Shown one piece after another: positions 41,890-54,256 of a stretch of 64,000 bases of DNA (within the stretch, counting starts at the first letter, position 1; every line of letters begins with the position of its first letter). Origin of the DNA: Pomphorhynchus laevis. Lineage: Eukaryota > Acanthocephala > Palaeacanthocephala > Echinorhynchida > Pomphorhynchidae. The stretch spans positions 124,001 through 188,000 of the forward strand of contig WNNJ02002305.1 of the NCBI GenBank assembly GCA_012934845.2, read 5' to 3'. The position numbers and the translations under genes were made by a program. The notes under the pieces are model-generated. The model had not been told where the DNA came from and made no database searches. It saw only the letters and a list, made by a program, of their open reading frames with translations.

Positions 41890-43700
41890 CAGTAGTGACA
41901 TTAAAACATCAAATTTTATGGAATAATTATTATTGGAGCTTCGTCTCCAATACCACCAGAGGTAGAGAAAATCAACGGAGTAAAGCTTGATCCGTCGACT
42001 TGAATTCTCTTGGCATATTTGGATGTCTTTCGGTTAGCATGAAATTTATTGCTTTGACGGGGAGTACGCAATGCATTGGATTAAGCCAGTGCACTATATA
42101 CATACATCGAAGTAATCATGATCCATGTCTCTTCCCGACAAGCCAACACACTTGATGTCAAAGAGGGCATTCAATTCAAGGCTTGTAGCGGAATTGTTGA
42201 AAATAACATCAGGCGGGACTTCATTGAGAACTGGCTCAAGTTGAACCGAATGCGATACACGTGATAATTCATCAGGGATAACATTACGGACACAGTTGTG
42301 TCGAGACATAGGAACCCCACCATGTGGACAAGATAGTGCATGTTGTATGGACATTTGTACACCACATCGACACTTGTTCTTTAAGCAACTTGGCATCCAA
42401 TCATACCTAGCCGCAATTGCATCCATAAATTCCAGTCTGGGAAGATGATATCCCTTATACGCAAGTGGGCGTGATTGTAGCCATGCCGAAGCACCTTTTT
42501 TGATGCATACATCATTGCCGAAGAATAATTCTCAGAAATCAATGATCTAGTTATTGTAGATATTTCACACTTTTCCCGATTAATTTGTTTCGCTATGTCA
42601 TTTTGTCTAACATGAGGCTTTGCATCGGTGAGTCGTTGTTCATTTAGAGCTGAACACATTAATCTTGACCATTCATATTCTTGAATAACGTTCTTAGATG
42701 GGTTTGCGATAGCTAGACCTAAATAAGTTGGTGTTTCAGTTATCAGACGAATGTCATCAGTTATCAGTTGAATTCCCAGCAGAGCAGGGATCAGCCTCGT
42801 GCGTATGGCATATTCTAAAGGATCATACCATGATACATTACAAGGAGTTGTTCTCTTAAGGAATATCCATTTTGATTGGATTGCTACAGTATGTGCAACA
42901 TACGCAACATTTCGGTCGTAAATGGCAACACCAGACAAACGTTCGACAATTTTGCAAAGGAAGTGTACATTCTCGACTACAATAGAAGATACGTAAGCAC
43001 TAGTTCCAATTGGGGATCCAAGGACTGTAATCCCATCAGTACATATAGATATTTGTGAATCTTTAAACAGTAGTTCTGCCTGCAATTTATAGGTTTCTTT
43101 AATAAGAAGCTTACACTTGGATGCATTTGGGTAGTAACCATATATTGGACCTATTAAGTTCAAGTGGCGCCAAACCTGTTGTAAATCATTCGGTGACCCG
43201 ATAAAATTAGCATCATCGGCATACCATAAGTTTAAGACTGTGGGATATTTCCTACGAATTTCATTTATTATCGGCATGGTAGCGACGGCAAATATCGCCA
43301 TTGCCATCGGATCATTTTGCGTCACACCATCTTCGGCAATTATCATTTCACCATCAATGCCAAGAAATGTATCACATCCATACATATTTGAAACAATATG
43401 GCCCAAGGACGGACATATAATCTTTACATTGTGTAGTATAGCTTCTCTATTGATTCTGTTAAAGGCATTATTAGCATCTATGGCAAGTAATGCATTGTCC
43501 GATCTGTCATCTAGACGCGCTCTAACACTATGTATCGCATAGTCTATTCCCGACTTCTATCCTGCGCACAACTGTACATTCCCACAAACATTCTGCAAAG
43601 AATCCGATACAAGGTTCAGAACAGTTTTACACATAATCCGACGAGCGACATCTCCTATGCCAATTGGACGAATGCCTGGACATTTTGTCAAGTGCAACAA
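41890..43700 (-). mobile_element. LINE-like family C copy 1 (RT and C-terminal domain)
   Basis: Minus strand: from about 43690 a decayed RT start (IGIGDVARRI, NVCGNVQLCAG, ANNAFNRINREA), then a 341-residue frame 43406-42381 with AEDGVTQNDPMAMAIFAVAT and the intact catalytic LWYADDANFIGS, followed by the thumb-like region. Frame 42426-42094 has the C-terminal domain: KCRCGVQMSIQHALSCPHGG, SRHNCVRNV, QLEPVLNEVP and YFDVCI. The protein end (TPLIFSTSGGIGDEA) is near 41945. The CxC...HxxxC, RHN and D...FDV pattern resembles restriction-like endonucleases of early-branching non-LTR elements; the class is inferred. Confidence 0.82.
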
Positions 43701-46205
43701 GTCTTATTATTTTTTAATAATAAGAATCACTTGAATAATACAATACATTATAAGGTTCCCTCAAATGGGCATCTATACATACAGTAGCATTCTACGGCGA
43801 ATACACATTGACGCATCACGCGCTAATTTGACACAGATTTTTGATCGAATTCTTGTAATTGCTCCAGAGTAAGACGTCTTTTGCTTAATTTGTTTAATCT
43901 TTTCTTTTGATTTGCCATCCATTTAATCATTTTGTGAGCTTCCAGATCTATTCCTCCGCATGTCGAAAACGTAGGTGTATGAAAAATGAATTATCGATGT
44001 CGGCAATACGCTCCTTATATTTTGTGAATTTACGATTAGTATGGTACGAGTGATTTTCATTTGGGGACTTTCCAATATAGGATGGTGATAATGTGTTAAA
44101 AATACAGATATATAGAAAAGACCGCATCATTCCGCAACCGTACAATCACCAACACGCTTCATCAGATCTGGCATTAGCGTCCCTTGTAGTAGTTTCAGCT
44201 TCGAACTAATAACCATCCTATATTGGACTTAAGCGTGGCTCTAATATTACATCATTGCATATGTTATCCAATTCACTAGCTATTGGGTTACGAATTAAGT
44301 CGTGGCGTATTATTATGGTCTCGCCTGCTAATATGATTGCGAGTATGATTGATCCAGGACGGCTCCACATGCACATCGTGCATTACAATTCCGTAAAGAT
44401 ACGCTCTATCGAAATCACATTGCATCTCTAAACTTTTGGGTATTTAACCGTGATTGAGGATTATTTGTGGGTTTCACAATGAGCTAAGATGACGCTCCTA
44501 TCTCTGCAGCATATGTTAGTTTACTTCTTGATTGGTCGCATATCCGTTCTAACGTTTGTGAAATTTTGTTGCTGATCTCTAATTTGTTCTCCAGTGATAA
44601 CTGTTCTGCTATGTGTTTTTGACCTATTGTAACGTTATTATTTATATCACTGCTCACAATGGGGTCACACATTCTCATTGATCGATTATCGATACTGTCA
44701 TTTTCTTCTAATCACCCCGAATACCTAATCCTCCTGATGTCTTTGGTAATGAACATGTCATCAGCATAGTCCCAATTATATCCCCTTATCCGGTGAGCTT
44801 AGGTAGAAAAACATTGTATATAAAGTTCTCCAAGTTCTTGAACCAGTCCCTCTCTATCTTGCATACCATCGGTGTATAATTAATGGGGCTGTATTCTGTA
44901 GGTCCGCAATTAACGGTAGTGTAGCCAACGCGAAAGCTGCCATTGCTAATAGATCTCCTTGAGTGAATCCTTCTTTGGCTATCAAGTGTTCTTCTTGCAC
45001 TGTTAATATCGGATCTTTTTTGTAACAGTTCGTTAGAACGCGGTACAAGGCCGGACAAATGTCAGTTTACGATTGATCGTGTTGAACGCATTAGTGGCAT
45101 ATATATGAAGTACGCAAACATCATTTGATGGCTCAAAAGTTTTCCTAATAGAGTGGATTGCCGCCTCAGCTCTGCATTTTTGCACAACACATAACTGTAC
45201 ACAACCAGCCACTTCAGTAAGATCATGCGTTATCATTGATAAAATTGGGTTGGTTATTATTCGTCGGCTTACATCTCATATGCCTATTAGTCGGACTCCA
45301 GGTTGTTTGTCTAGTGGGATAAGCCGACATGCAGTAAACGCCTCTGAATTCGGTGAACTACTATCTTTCGATGCTAGTCGAGAGGCAAATTTTGTCAACG
45401 CATCCGCTTGTTGCAGGGAATTGGGTCCGAACTCATTTTGAATCGAGTACCAATCTTTGGCGTTAATACCAGAGGGTCCACCGCTTCCTTGAACAGTTCC
45501 ACTAACCGATATAATCGTTTGTGCATCAATTACCAAAAATACATTAGAGTAATGTTCGCACATCCCTGGCAATGGTTTTTTTAGCTCAAGAGACGGATTA
45601 AGTTCACAGGCCTCAGGGTGTAGTATACTATGTTTCTCCCTAACTGACACTGTATTGTCGATAATATCATCAATGCGAAGAACTCCACTCATACTTTCAT
45701 CGGAAGACAGCATTCGTATCGCACACGTTGCTTTACCACTCGTCATCAATTTTATGAAGTCTTTGTGCCATCTTTTTGAGCAGTGTGACTATTTTCATTG
45801 ATCTTTCTGTACTCCATTCTGTTTTGAAGACTCAGAGCCTGTCGATAAATTTCATGGAGCTCTTGGTTGTGCCGCATTTTTAATCTGCGTTTCAATGCCC
45901 TGCGAATTGAACTGACTTGCTGCCTATGTTTTTCCTAATTACTTTGCTGAAAATTGTTGCCAGCTGAAGTGAACCGTTTTCAAAGTCAGCAGAGTTTGCA
46001 GCACATAGGAAGAGATCGGCAAGTGTTGCAATGAATTGATGACTCGCGTTACAACGTGGTAATCGAAATAGATTAGATCTTTATTTGATACATTCAGAAA
46101 AGTAAGCCTGTTGGAGCACTGCAGTCGAACATGTTCTATTCGCCGTTGCACAGGCACATCGAATCCATTTGGTAGCTCTTGTATTACAGCTGCAACACTT
46201 TCTTA
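43701..46205 (-). mobile_element. LINE-like family C copy 2, strongly decayed
   Basis: Pieces in order on the minus strand: MTSGKATCAIRML and DIIDNTVSV (45750-45650), VQGSGGPSGINAKDWYSIQNEFG (45480), VAGCVQLCVVQKCRAEAAIHSIR (45200), ATNAFNTINRK, AKEGFTQGDLLAMAAFALATLPL (44960), then fragments to YTNRKFTKYKERIADIDNSFFI (44010). It is in the same orientation as C1 and immediately upstream of it, with no complete domain. Confidence 0.75.
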
Positions 46206-46571
46206 AAGAGGACGGTTTCTCACGAGTCATATTGTGTATTTTATTATATTGTTGTAATTATACTGAATACTTATAACTTTTTCTTCTAATACTTCTGAAT
46301 GTTTCTTTATAAGTAGTTATAATCAAGAATGATTAAAACAGTCAATAATAATTAATAAAAATATTGTATTTTACTAAATAAAATACATTCTTGTTTAAGA
46401 GCATCAAGAACAAAGATCCTGCGCCATTCTGGCAACATTCCAATACGGAGACGGTGATTACATCAAATGAATACTTATTGAAATAAATCAGATATAATAA
46501 AAAATATTGTTATTATTTCTTATTATAAGAAATTATAAATCATCAAATTAAATTAAAAATTGTCACTTCAT
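46206..46571. other. AT-rich spacer
   Basis: No recognised gene or repeat; it lies between family C copy 2 and the 360-bp inverted-repeat element. Confidence 0.5.
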
Positions 46572-46931
46572 ATATAGTGGTTATATGAATTGAAAACTAC
46601 TGGTGACGTTATTCGTCACCGGTGGAGTAGCGTTAGCTTAATGAATTCCTTTCATAGGTTTATTCATGATTAAGTACTGTCGAAGTTGTGTAGCTACAGG
46701 ACCACACTGATGATACCACCCTGTAGTGATGAGTATAGTAAAGCCGAAACGCCCCCATTGAAGGCTAGGCGTCTGTGGTAACCGCATTCCAGGTTAAGCT
46801 TCACGGTGAATGTTGTAAAAAAGTATGCAAGTTTATACTTTCCTGTTCGTATTAATTTTAAAAAGTTGTATTGAAATTCTTTCTTATAATATAACGTCAC
46901 CAGTAGTTTTCAATTCATATAACCACTATAT
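46572..46931 (+). mobile_element. 360-bp element with 41-bp perfect terminal inverted repeats
   Basis: Left arm 46572-46612 (starting ATATAGTGGTTATATG) and right arm 46891-46931 are exact reverse complements over 41 bp. The interior (about 46616-46890) is homologous to 47137-47400, which lacks these arms. No coding frame. It could be a MITE-like element or a ribozyme-bearing unit flanked by inverted copies. The only visible target-site candidate is a 2-bp AT repeat, which is too short to be evidence. Confidence 0.8.
46694..46779 (+). ncRNA. Pseudoknotted GAAAC domain, copy 1
   Basis: Stem p CTACAGG (46694-46700) pairs with CCTGTAG (46720-46726). Its loop holds ACCACA (46701-46706), which pairs with TGTGGT (46774-46779), a pseudoknot. 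CTGATGA follows ACCACA directly (46707-46713). GAAAC (46746-46750) is followed by CGCC/GGCG (46750-46753 with 46768-46771) and GTC directly before TGTGGT. Stem I, stem III, core words and the GUC site are therefore hammerhead-like, but no proper stem II exists between CTGATGA and GAAAC. Confidence 0.6.
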
Positions 46932-47136
46932 GTGAATGACGATTCTTAGAATCTGCGCTTGAGCTTTGCTCGTGCTTTGTAGCTAGAGAGCTTTTGCTCC
47001 TGCATTGTGCTTTAGCTGTATACAAGCGTGTTGCTTGTTCAGCAACCTTAGTAAGCTGATGAAGGTAGGAACGATAGCACACGTGCTGTCCTGTGAAGCC
47101 ACTGATTACGCAAACCATACCAGATGTAAGGCTGGT
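46932..47136. other. Spacer between the two GAAAC-domain repeats
   Basis: About 200 bp with recurrent GCTTT/AGCT words; no feature assigned. Confidence 0.4.
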
Positions 47137-47400
47137 CACTGGTGGAGGAGCGTGCGCTTAGTGATTTCCTTCATAGGTTTACTGAGGATTAAGTACTGTC
47201 GAAGTTGTGTAGCTACATGGCCACACAGATGAGAACAACATGTAGTGATGAGTAGACTAAGGTCGAAACGCCCCATTAGGGGCCAGGTCTCTGTGGTAGG
47301 CGCATTACGGGTTAAGCTTACCGACGAAGGTTGTCAAAATGCATGCAGGTTTATAATTTCCTGTTCGTGTTAATTAAAAATTTTGTATTGAAATTCTTTA
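47137..47400 (+). repeat. Second copy of the GAAAC-domain repeat, without inverted arms
   Basis: Homologous to 46616-46890 (shared blocks AAGTACTGTCGAAGTTGTGT, GTGATGAGTA and TTTCCTGTTCGT). It has its own short inverted repeat at the end (ATTCTTTCTATTAAT / ATTAATAGAAAGAAT, about 47410-47440). It lies 170 bp before the ORF of family C copy 3, but other family C copies lack it. Confidence 0.8.
47213..47296 (+). ncRNA. Pseudoknotted GAAAC domain, copy 2
   Basis: Stem p is CTACATG (47213-47219) with CATGTAG (47239-47245), differing from copy 1 on both strands and still fully paired. Loop CCACA (47221-47225) pairs with TGTGG (47292-47296). GAAAC is at 47265-47269 and is preceded by GAC/GTC (GACTAAGGTC). 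A GCCCC/GGGGC hairpin follows. The CTGATGA word of copy 1 reads CAGATGA here. Confidence 0.6.
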
Positions 47401-47569
47401 TATTAATATTCTTTCTATTAATTATTAATAGAAAGAATAATTCGCCTAATTACATTAATTACATTTTGACTTCTGGAATCGTTCTTCTGAAATTGTTCCC
47501 TCCAGGAGTGCGCAGCCTCTACCCATAAATACTGTGTGAATTCGGCTCGACCGCAAGTATTCATCTAAC

Positions 47570-50500
47570 ATGGTGAGAGGTCAACCCTCTAGTGAGAGTA
47601 TGTGTTGCCAATGTCATGGTCCCGTTGCCGTCTGTAATGGATGCCGCTGCGCCAAGGCAAATAAATCGTGCGTAAACTGTCGCGCAGTTGGTTGCAAAAA
47701 TAAACATACACGACCTGTCCAAATAGTCCACAATCTCAATACAAACACCATTCCGACCAGAAGCGCATCGTTGACCGATTATCACATCCCTGCCATTCCC
47801 ATCGCGGACACGTCAGGTAGCAATCTCCCATGCCATATAAAATCAATAAATGAACTATATAACACAGTCATTCACTGGAGACCTAACCTGATCATTTTAC
47901 CTCGATGTTCCGCTAGTAATGAGTTCATTAACATTTTAAGCTCTTTTTACGATAGGGCAGCCGACGACGTCAAGCGTACCGAAGTCGAGCTACGAACTGC
48001 AACAATTTTTTCTCAGTGTGTACTGCAAAGAAGTCCCTCCAGAAAAATCACTCTAAACCGTAAAACATTAGAACGCAGAATAGTATCCTAGAAGGCAAAA
48101 GAATTTGATGTAATTTTCGAAGAAGCACAGTATATTCAAGACAACCTAAAGTTGCGACGTCCAACGAAGCGACTAAGCTGGATATCACAATACCAAAATC
48201 TCATGACAAAAGGCCGCGTTAGAGCTGGAACATCGATTCTAGAAGATAGCCTTGAGTCTGGTGTTCTACTCCCTGACCATATTATAAATGGTGTTTCTGT
48301 GCTATCTTGGCTCGAGGACCTGCATCCAAATGCAGTTTCAGCTCCTCCTGATGTGCTGTTATCGTCCCCATTTCCGGGTTCCAACCCTATCACCACTGCC
48401 GCTTCTACACCTTAGATGATACCTCTATTATTAAATAAAGCAGAAAAATCAAAGGTGCATCAGGTTCGTCTTGGCTTGATGCTGCGTCTTGGTCACAAAT
48501 GCTTGCAGATTTCGGCTCTGCTTCAAGCTCACTAGCCAAGGCCATAGCCAGGTTTGCTATTTTCGTTGCCACTGAGGAAATCTCGAATGGCGCCCTCGAT
48601 CCTTTCACTGCATGTCGTCTAGTCGCACTCGAAAAAAAGTCAGGAGGCGTTCGGCCAATTGGAATCTGCAATACTGTCAGACGTATCATTTGTAGAGCGA
48701 TCCTTGCTATAATTCGCAACGATGTACAAGACGTGGCAGGAGTTACACAGCTAGGGGCCTCGCAAAGAGGCGGCATCGAACTGGCCATTGAGAAGCTTAA
48801 AACGGAATTGAACATATCCTCCGATATGTGTATTATGACAATAGACGCTACGAATGCCTTCAACCGTATAAACCTTGCCGTGGCACTTCACAACATAACA
48901 TATGTATGTCCGGCTCTCTCCTGCTCACTGCGCAATATCTATTCCAGTCCTTCTGAGCTTACAATTGGCGAAAACAGCATTTTCCCGGTCGAAGGTTTCA
49001 CCCAAGGTGACCCATTTGCGACGGCTGGATTTGCAATGACATCTCTCCCCCTTATCGAAACGATAAAACGCCAAGTACCATCCGTTTGTCAGATATAGTA
49101 TGCCAATGACGCCAACTTTGTCGGACCACTGGATGTGTTGAGGCAAGTTATGGAAGCCCTTAAAACAGAGGGACCATAGTTCGGATATTTTATTAACCCA
49201 CACAAATCAAATATTCTGTCTTACTCTCCGATACACAATGATCTTCTCCCTTACTCTAGTATCAATTCAACAACAGCTGGCATAGATGTTCTGGGAACCC
49301 TATTGGTTTTAACGATTACGAACAATCCTCTACCGCAATCATGTTTGCAAAATGGAAAGCTCTCATCAAGTGTCTGTGTATGGTGGCCAGAATCGACCCA
49401 CACGTAGCCTACACTGGCATGGTTCACTCGATCCAGTCAAAATGGATTCACATAATGCGCACGTGCCGCTCAGTCGACAAAGTGTGGTCCGACCTCTAAG
49501 AATTTATAAAATCGCAATTGCTGCCTTTTCTGGCAACTTTCCAGCCAAACAAGGAGATGACGGATATTTTGTGCTCACCTTTTGAATTTGGAGGTATCGG
49601 GATAAACTCGCCAACTTTCATTGCCACACTTGAACAAGCATCAGCGACAATGTTGGTTTCCTCATATGTCGATGAGGTGACAGGCGACATCCTACGAGAA
49701 AAACAAAATGCAGTCCTCCGCAAAATCACTCAATTCCGGTTCAATTCACACCAAGAACGCGCCTCAAAGATTATTAGCAAACTAGCCCCGGTTACCCAGA
49801 ATTCCATTAAACATGCAGCACACCACGGTGCGTCTTCTTGGTTGAGCGCCGTACCACTGAGACAAGAACAATTCTATTTGTCAGCAAACAAATTTCACGA
49901 CGCACTTAATGCACGGTATTGCAGTATCGGGCATGAGATTGAAACATGTACCTGTTACTGTGGCTCGAAGATCAATCTTCCCCATGCATTATCATGCAAA
50001 CATGGTGGTCTTCCGATTATTCGCCATAACGCGGTCCGGGACACTATAGCATCAGCGCTAAGCCAAGTTGCTCACAACGTCGGGATTGAACCGGAGTTAT
50101 CGAACGTTCCGAGAGCACCCGCTTTGAAAATCCAGCGACTACTGCCAAACAATGTGCCGTCTGGATGTAGTCTGCTCCGGTTTACACGGATCTCGATTTG
50201 AGCGGACGTTCTTCGACGTCAATGTATTTTCTTCTCATGCTCAATCGAACACAATACGCGGTCCTGACAACGTTTTCGAATATAACGAAAAAAGAAAAAA
50301 ATCCAAGTACCTCGAAAGAATCCGAAGGATATAAAACAGCTCCTTTATGCCGCTCGTCTTTTTAACGTCAGGGGGTTTCATCAAGGAAGCTAGTATGTTA
50401 GTAAATACTATTGCGACTGCTTTAGCTCAACAAGGACAAATACGCTACAGTGATATAGCTATTAGACTAAAAATAAAAATAAGTTTCGAAATTGCTCGGT

Positions 50501-50700
50501 CAATATCGGCCTGTCTTCGGAGTCCACGGTTAACACGAGGTACTCCCATGCGTAAAACATTCAAACACCCAGCCGATTCGTCTTCGTAGCTGTATCCATT
50601 ATCCAATTTAGCAGTTTATTGCTCGACATTTTTTTGGGCCCACTTGCTGGTAACCTTGATTGTATGTTTTACTAAAATAAATGTTTCCACTTAAAAAAAT
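47570..50700 (+). mobile_element. LINE-like family C copy 3, near full length
   Basis: Starts at ATG 47570 with a Cys-rich domain of about 45 residues (CCQCHGPVAVC, CRCAKANKSC, CVNC). RT follows from about 48450: GASGSSWLDAASW, GGVRPIGICNTVRRI, TIDATNAFNRIN, EGFTQGDPFATAGFAM. The C-terminal frame 49518-50201 has HHGASSWLSAVPLRQ, CYCGSKINLPHALSCKHGGLP, IIRHNAVRDT, and 50152-50334 has FERTFFDVNVF. The tail frame ends at 50589. The 3' UTR has GGGCCCACTTGCTGGTAACC (50636-50655) and AATAAA (50676-50681). About five breaks. It is one of the best views of the whole family: a single ORF of roughly 1000 residues. Confidence 0.87.
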
Positions 50701-50943
50701 TAATTATTAATATTTTTTTAAAGAGAGAGTTATTATAATAAACAAAAGATTTTGTTTTTCCTAAAATGAGTACTGGAGGATTCCTATTTGTTACTTTGTT
50801 ACTGCTCTAATTGTAATACTGCTCGCTCGCCTAAACGCAGTGGCGTACCACGGGATGAGCGTGGACTTCGCAAACTAGCAGATATTGACCGAGCGATTTT
50901 AAAGCTGTCTCTTAAGTTTCACTGCATAATCACTGTAACTTAA
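50701..50943. other. Spacer between tail-to-tail family C copies
   Basis: AT-rich then a short piece (CTCGGTCAATATC-like, reversed at 50890) resembling the end of copy 3; otherwise nothing recognised. Confidence 0.45.
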
Positions 50944-53758
50944 GGGTCTTTATTGTGCAAGCGTCGATGCAATTGTTCTCACTAACATGCTAGCTTCTTT
51001 GCCAAATCCTCCAGCTGTTGAAAAGACTAATGGAACAAATGAACTGTTTTCAATTCTTCGCACTCTTTCACTGTACTTCGATTTTTTTTCGGTTTTCGTT
51101 GTACTCAAAGGCCGATTCAGGTGCATGAGTAATGTTTGATTGAGCTTGTGTTGAAAATACATTAACGTCGTAGAACGTTCGCTCGAATCGAGAACCGTAT
51201 ACACCAGAGCATAATATATATAGTCGTGCACATTGTTTGTTCGTTGTCGCTGAGTTTTCAAAGGTAATATTATCGGGAACATTCATTAACTCCGGTTCAA
51301 TTCCGGCATTGCGGCCAACTAAGCTCAGAGCACTTGCTGTTGTATCCCGGACTGCATTATGTCCGATGATCGGTAGTGCTCCATAATTGCATGATAGTGC
51401 ATGCGCTAAGGTTATATTCGACCCGCAGTAACACAATCGCTTATCGAGACCTTGATCCAAATTACCATATCGTGCGTTGATTGCATCGGTGAATTCATTG
51501 ATGGATAGATAAAATTTCTCATGTTTTAGTGGTCAGGCACTTAGCCACGATGATGCACCAAGATGTGCCGCATGTTTGATGGTGTTTTGTAGGGAGGGAG
51601 CTAGGTCGGTTAGTATTTTTGATACACGATCTAGATGTGCTTGATTTCGGAATCGCGTAATTTCATGAAGTACTGTGTTTTGCTTTTCGCGTAGACTATC
51701 ACCTAATGAGTTTCCATCATAAGTCGATAGAAGCATTATTGATGATGTTTTCTCAATATGAGCGGTAAATAATGGGTTGGCGATCCCTATTCCTCCTAGC
51801 TTGAAAGGGGAGCAGAGTATATTCGACATTCCATTGGTTAGCTTAAATGTAGCCAATTTAGGGACCAAGTTGGATTTTATGATATCTTCTAATTCATTCC
51901 ATATTTTTTCAGTGATGTTGCATGAACGCATTATGTGAATCAACTTCGACTGAATTGAATTGACCATTCCTGAATATGCAACGTGGGGATCATTTTTAGC
52001 TACTACGCAAAATCTCCCGATTAGTGCTTTCCAGCCGGCAAGCAAATCGTAGATTGATTGCTCTTCATAATCATCAAAACCAATCGGTGAACCAAGAACG
52101 TTTATTCCAGTCGTTGTTGTATTGATGCTTGTGTTGGGCAGTTGATCATTATTTATAGGTAGATGCGATAATATGTTTGATTTTTTTTGCGTTTATAAAG
52201 TAGCCATACTTCGGGCCGTCTGCATGCAGAATATTCCACACTTTCTTTAACATATCAAGCGGTCAACAAAGTTGGCATCGTCGGCGTACCATATTTGTAC
52301 AACAGAAGGGACCTGCCACTTTATTGTGTCGATCAACGGATGTGAAGTCATAGCGAAACCTGCCATGGCAAAAGGGTCACCTTGTATGAAACCTTCTGAT
52401 GACAAGATACTTTTTCATCGATTGTAAGTAAAACGGGCTAGAGTACATATTTTGGAGTGCACATGACAGGGCAGGACATACAAAATTTATATTGTGTAGT
52501 GCAACTGCACGGTTTGTTAGGTTGAAAGCGTTCCTTGCATCAATAGTCATAAGACAATTTTCGGTTGATAGGTTTAGTTCTTTTTTGAGATTCCCAATTG
52601 AAAGTTCAAGTCAACCTCTTTGTTAAGCTCCCAATTGTGCAGTTCCTGCGACATCCTGTATATCATTGCGTGCGATGGTTAGAATCGCTTTGCTTATGAT
52701 CCGCCTGATAGTGTTGCATATTCCGATAGGCGGATACCACCAGATTTCTTCTTCAATGCAACTAGACGACAAACGGTGAAAGGATCGAGGGAGCCCGATG
52801 GCACTTTTTCAGTAGCAACAAAAATGGCAAATTTGGCAATGGCCTTGGCATGTAAATTTGATTGCTGTCCAAAATCGGTTAACATTTGAAACCATGCTCG
52901 AGAATCAAGCCCAAATGGTCCCGCCGATCCATTTATTCGTCTGCTTGATTTGATAATGGCGGCCTCGTCTAGTGCATAGAAACGACAATGATGATTGGGT
53001 TTTGAATTCGGCAGCGGAGCTGATTAAAGAACATCAGGAGAAGCTGTTTATGCGTCAGGGTGTAAATCTTTAAGCAGAGATAAAACAGAGATATCATTTA
53101 TTGTGTGATCAACACGGAGGACACCTGAGTCACATTTGTCTTCTAATATCGAGGAACCGGCTTTGATACGGCCCCTGGTCACAAGACTTTGATATTGTGT
53201 GATCCAATTCAATGACTTCGAGGAACGACGCAGTGATATACTAGTTTGAATATATTGGGCTTCTTCGAACAATGAGTCACAATCTTTTATTTTCCAGCTT
53301 TTTAGTCTGCGTTCCAAAGTTTTGCGGATTAAAGCGGTCTTTCTTGAGGGTATACGCTGCAATAAACATTGCGAGAAGACTGTAGCGGTTTGTAGCATAT
53401 GTATTGTACTGTTGACGTCTTCAGCAGCCTTCAGGTAAAAATAACTAATAATTCCAACAATCTCATTACTGGCATTACAACGAGGTAGGTCAATCAAGTT
53501 AGGTTTCCAGTGAATGACAATGTTGTGAAGTTCGTAGATTGTTTTCGGGCTATCATGTTTCAGATTTTCGAGTGAATTTCGGTCTATCTGACCTTCAGTA
53601 TCTGCCGCAGAAGGAAACTGAGTGCGGTTTGAACAATATTGTCCCCGACAGTTGTAACACTTCAATCCTGCTCGAGCACATCTACATCCTTTACATCGTG
53701 CTGCCTGGTCATTACAAGTGCAACATAGAGGGCTACCTGTAGGCTTACCGCGAACCAT
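50944..53758 (-). mobile_element. LINE-like family C copy 4, near full length
   Basis: Minus strand from 53758: a 236-residue frame starts with the Cys-rich domain (CCTCNDQAARCKGCRCARAG, CYNC). RT pieces follow (AIAKFAIFVATEKVPSGS at 52840; IWYADDANF near 52280; GINVLGSPIGFDDYEEQ near 52100). Frame 52045-51533 covers the post-RT region (LAGWKALIGRFCVVAK, LGASSWLSA). Frame 51460-51068 has LCYCGSNITLAHALSCNYGA, GHNAVRDT and FERTFYDVNVF. The end FVPLVFSTAGGFGKEA is at about 51000. About six breaks. Nearest relative in the window is C3, with which it is arranged tail to tail. Confidence 0.87.
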
Positions 53759-54119
53759 TGATCGGTGTTGTATAATTTCGTTGTTAGGATTTGTGTTTTT
53801 ATATATTCGATTGTATTTATATTATATATTGTAATCACTTAATTGATTTGTATGTTATTTTATCTCAAATGTAAGTTGTTAATTTATTAGTCAAGAAAGT
53901 TCAAATTATTATTAATTATTAATAATTAATAATAAATATCGATAATTATTAATAATTTTCCTGTATCGAGCTGCATCAATGTGCATCAGGGGTCATCGTT
54001 CGACCGGGGATCGCCCAGACAGTAGTAGCGCATTTGCCAGGGCCTTTCACCCTATGTCAAAATGACCCGCTAATTTAAATTTAAGATTTAAATTTTGCTT
54101 TTTTTGCAAATTTTTTAAT
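53759..54119. other. AT-rich spacer with simple repeats
   Basis: An ATTAATAATT-rich stretch (53900-53960) followed by a GC-richer patch (53970-54070) of unknown nature. Confidence 0.45.
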
Positions 54120-54256
54120 GGCCCATTTGCGGGAAACGTTTTTCCTGTACAAAGCTTGAATAACAAAGAAAAATAATAATAAAAAAATTATTTATTAATA
54201 ATTAATTTTTTTATTATTATTATTTTACAATCTCTGGGTTACCCGCAAATGGGCCC
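54120..54256. repeat. Inverted repeat at the 3' end of family C copy 5
   Basis: GGCCCATTTGCGGG (54120-54133) and its complement CCCGCAAATGGGCC (54242-54255) flank a mostly AT palindrome whose halves also pair (TTATTATTATT-rich, AATAATAATAA). The same word ends copies C3 and C6, so this looks like two 3' ends joined head-on. Confidence 0.75.

Noticed and set aside
46694-46779. Calling the GAAAC domain a standard type I hammerhead
   Set aside because: Stem I, stem III and GUC fit in copy 1, but stem II cannot be formed between CTGATGA and GAAAC, and copy 2 does not keep the CTGATGA word.
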